Source: an uncultured Clostridia bacterium
GTDB lineage: Bacteria; Bacillota; Clostridia; TANB77; CAG-508
Assembly: GCA_934167095.1 (NCBI GenBank)
Contig: CAKPKE010000013.1
Span: 1-45,551 of the forward strand
Length of the DNA stretch: 45,551 nt
Reading direction: 5' to 3'
Shown one piece after another: positions 45,013 to 45,551 of this stretch. How positions within the stretch are numbered: the first letter of the stretch is position 1; every line of letters starts with the position of its first letter. Both the position numbers and the translations under genes were made by a program. The notes under the pieces are model-generated. The model made no database searches, was not told where the DNA came from, and was given only the letters and a program-made list of their open reading frames with translations.

Positions 45013-45390
45013 CTAAATTTCGTTTTTATAGCCAATTTCACTATGAATTTCTTTATGACAATTTGAGCAAACTAAAATACATTTAGCCAGCTCTCTTTTA
45101 TACTCTTGCCAAGACATTGTATTTCCAGAACCTAATTTAAACTCTTTTTCAGTAGGATTAACATGATGAAATTCCAGTGCATCCACACATCTATCATATC
45201 CACATCTCGAACACTTTCCTCCTAACATTTTTATCCCTTGAAGTTTCATACTTCTTCTTAATACTGTTTTTTGATGTTTTCTAGTTTCATATTTACTTCT
45301 TGTAGAATCTCCACTACATTCATAACAATAAATTCTAGTAGCACTTTGTGTATCAAATTCAGAACCGCAAATCTCACATAATTTTTTCAT
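45013..45390 (-). CDS. HNH endonuclease-like zinc protein
   Basis: A 125-residue protein. Two N-terminal CxxC pairs (CEICG and CYECS), a second CSRCG pair and an HNH core: ALEFHHVNPTEKEF followed by CILVCSNCHKEIHSEIG. HNH nucleases of this size act in mobile elements, phages and host defence; no partner gene is seen. I choose ATG 45390; a GTG four codons upstream overlaps the GGAAG ribosome site. Confidence 0.85.
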   Translation of the reverse strand: MKKLCEICGSEFDTQSATRIYCYECSGDSTRSKYETRKHQKTVLRRSMKLQGIKMLGGKCSRCGYDRCVDALEFHHVNPTEKEFKLGSGNTMSWQEYKRELAKCILVCSNCHKEIHSEIGYKNEI

Positions 45391-45462
45391 AAGGATAACC
45401 ACTTCCTTTATTGGGTAATTTTTAATAAGTATATCATACTTTTATTGTATTGAAAATAAAAA

Positions 45463-45494
45463 TAACCTAAAGCTTATTACTAAACTTTAGGTTA
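45463..45494 (-). terminator. terminator of the tRNA at the right edge
   Basis: TAACCTAAAG (45463-45472) pairs with CTTTAGGTTA (45485-45494). T-rich sequence follows on the minus strand. Confidence 0.8.
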
Positions 45495-45502
45495 CTCTTT
45501 AT

Positions 45503-45551
45503 TGGCTCCTCGTGTCCGACTTGAACGGACGACCTATCGGTTACTGCACTA
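45503..45551 (-). tRNA. partial tRNA (3' half), cut by the window edge
   Basis: Minus strand: T-arm GTCCGTTCAAGTCGGAC, 3' acceptor strand ACGAGGA, discriminator G and CCA. The body and acceptor strand look like tRNA-Asn, but the visible anticodon-arm bases (AGTGCAGTAACCGAT) do not give the expected GTTAA loop. Identity is left open because the 5' half is outside the window. Confidence 0.7.

Overview
The window is strongly AT-rich DNA from an endospore-forming member of the Firmicutes, most likely an uncultured Clostridia-type anaerobe. The evidence is spoIIM, the germination protease gene gpr behind a sigma-G-like promoter, a CD1247-family gene beside efp, a yvcK/murB pair, tmRNA, AGGAGG-type ribosome binding sites and near-consensus sigma-A promoters. 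Species cannot be assigned from sequence alone.

Layout. 1-2.0 kb: a candidate small RNA and an ABC exporter. 2.0-4.8 kb: genes of a large-serine-recombinase element (MobC-like protein, TnpV, recombinase) with three palindromes. 4.9-5.6 kb: a small unknown gene and tRNA-Gly(UCC). 5.6-10.6 kb: a leftward housekeeping/sporulation/DNA-repair run (tmcAL, degenerate HD-GYP-like protein, unknown gene, endonuclease Q, spoIIM, xerD). 10.7-15.7 kb: accessory genes (rnhA, a small gene behind a switch-like leader, a two-gene unknown operon, a small membrane protein divergent from a LysR regulator, dinD with an SOS-like promoter). 15.9-17.7 kb: tmRNA, tRNA-Trp, gtrA and an M23 peptidase gene broken by three frameshifts. 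17.7-22.9 kb: CD1247-family gene, efp, pepQ, prepilin peptidase, yqeG, a membrane protein and a pilin-like protein. 23-26.5 kb: a RluA-family gene, gpr (one frameshift) and a DUF4143 ATPase gene inserted between two copies of the gpr promoter region. 26.5-31.5 kb: a 1408-residue Ig-like surface protein and a small gene followed by a long rod-like hairpin. 31.5-38.3 kb: murB, yvcK, debranching enzyme, holA and a HExxH protein in one leftward run. 38.4-45.6 kb: dicarboxylate-type symporter, pseudopilin/FGE-like fusion, an Rpn nuclease gene (one frameshift), flippase, mntP, an HNH protein and a partial tRNA.

Main discovery candidate. Three genes look frameshifted (M23 peptidase three times, gpr once, Rpn once). 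All five breaks are identical in form: the reading frame meets a CGG codon, and omitting only its C restores the family sequence with a Gly codon (GGA four times, GGT once). By eye I found no in-frame CGG in roughly 12,000 codons of the intact genes. The only other one is in a small, compositionally odd ORF at 13539-13772. This fits a cell in which CGG is unassigned or starved of tRNA and is passed by +1 frameshifting to Gly, analogous to the genome-wide frameshifting of Euplotes but at a sense codon. The frame dependence argues against sequencing error, and the intact catalytic motifs argue against pseudogenes.
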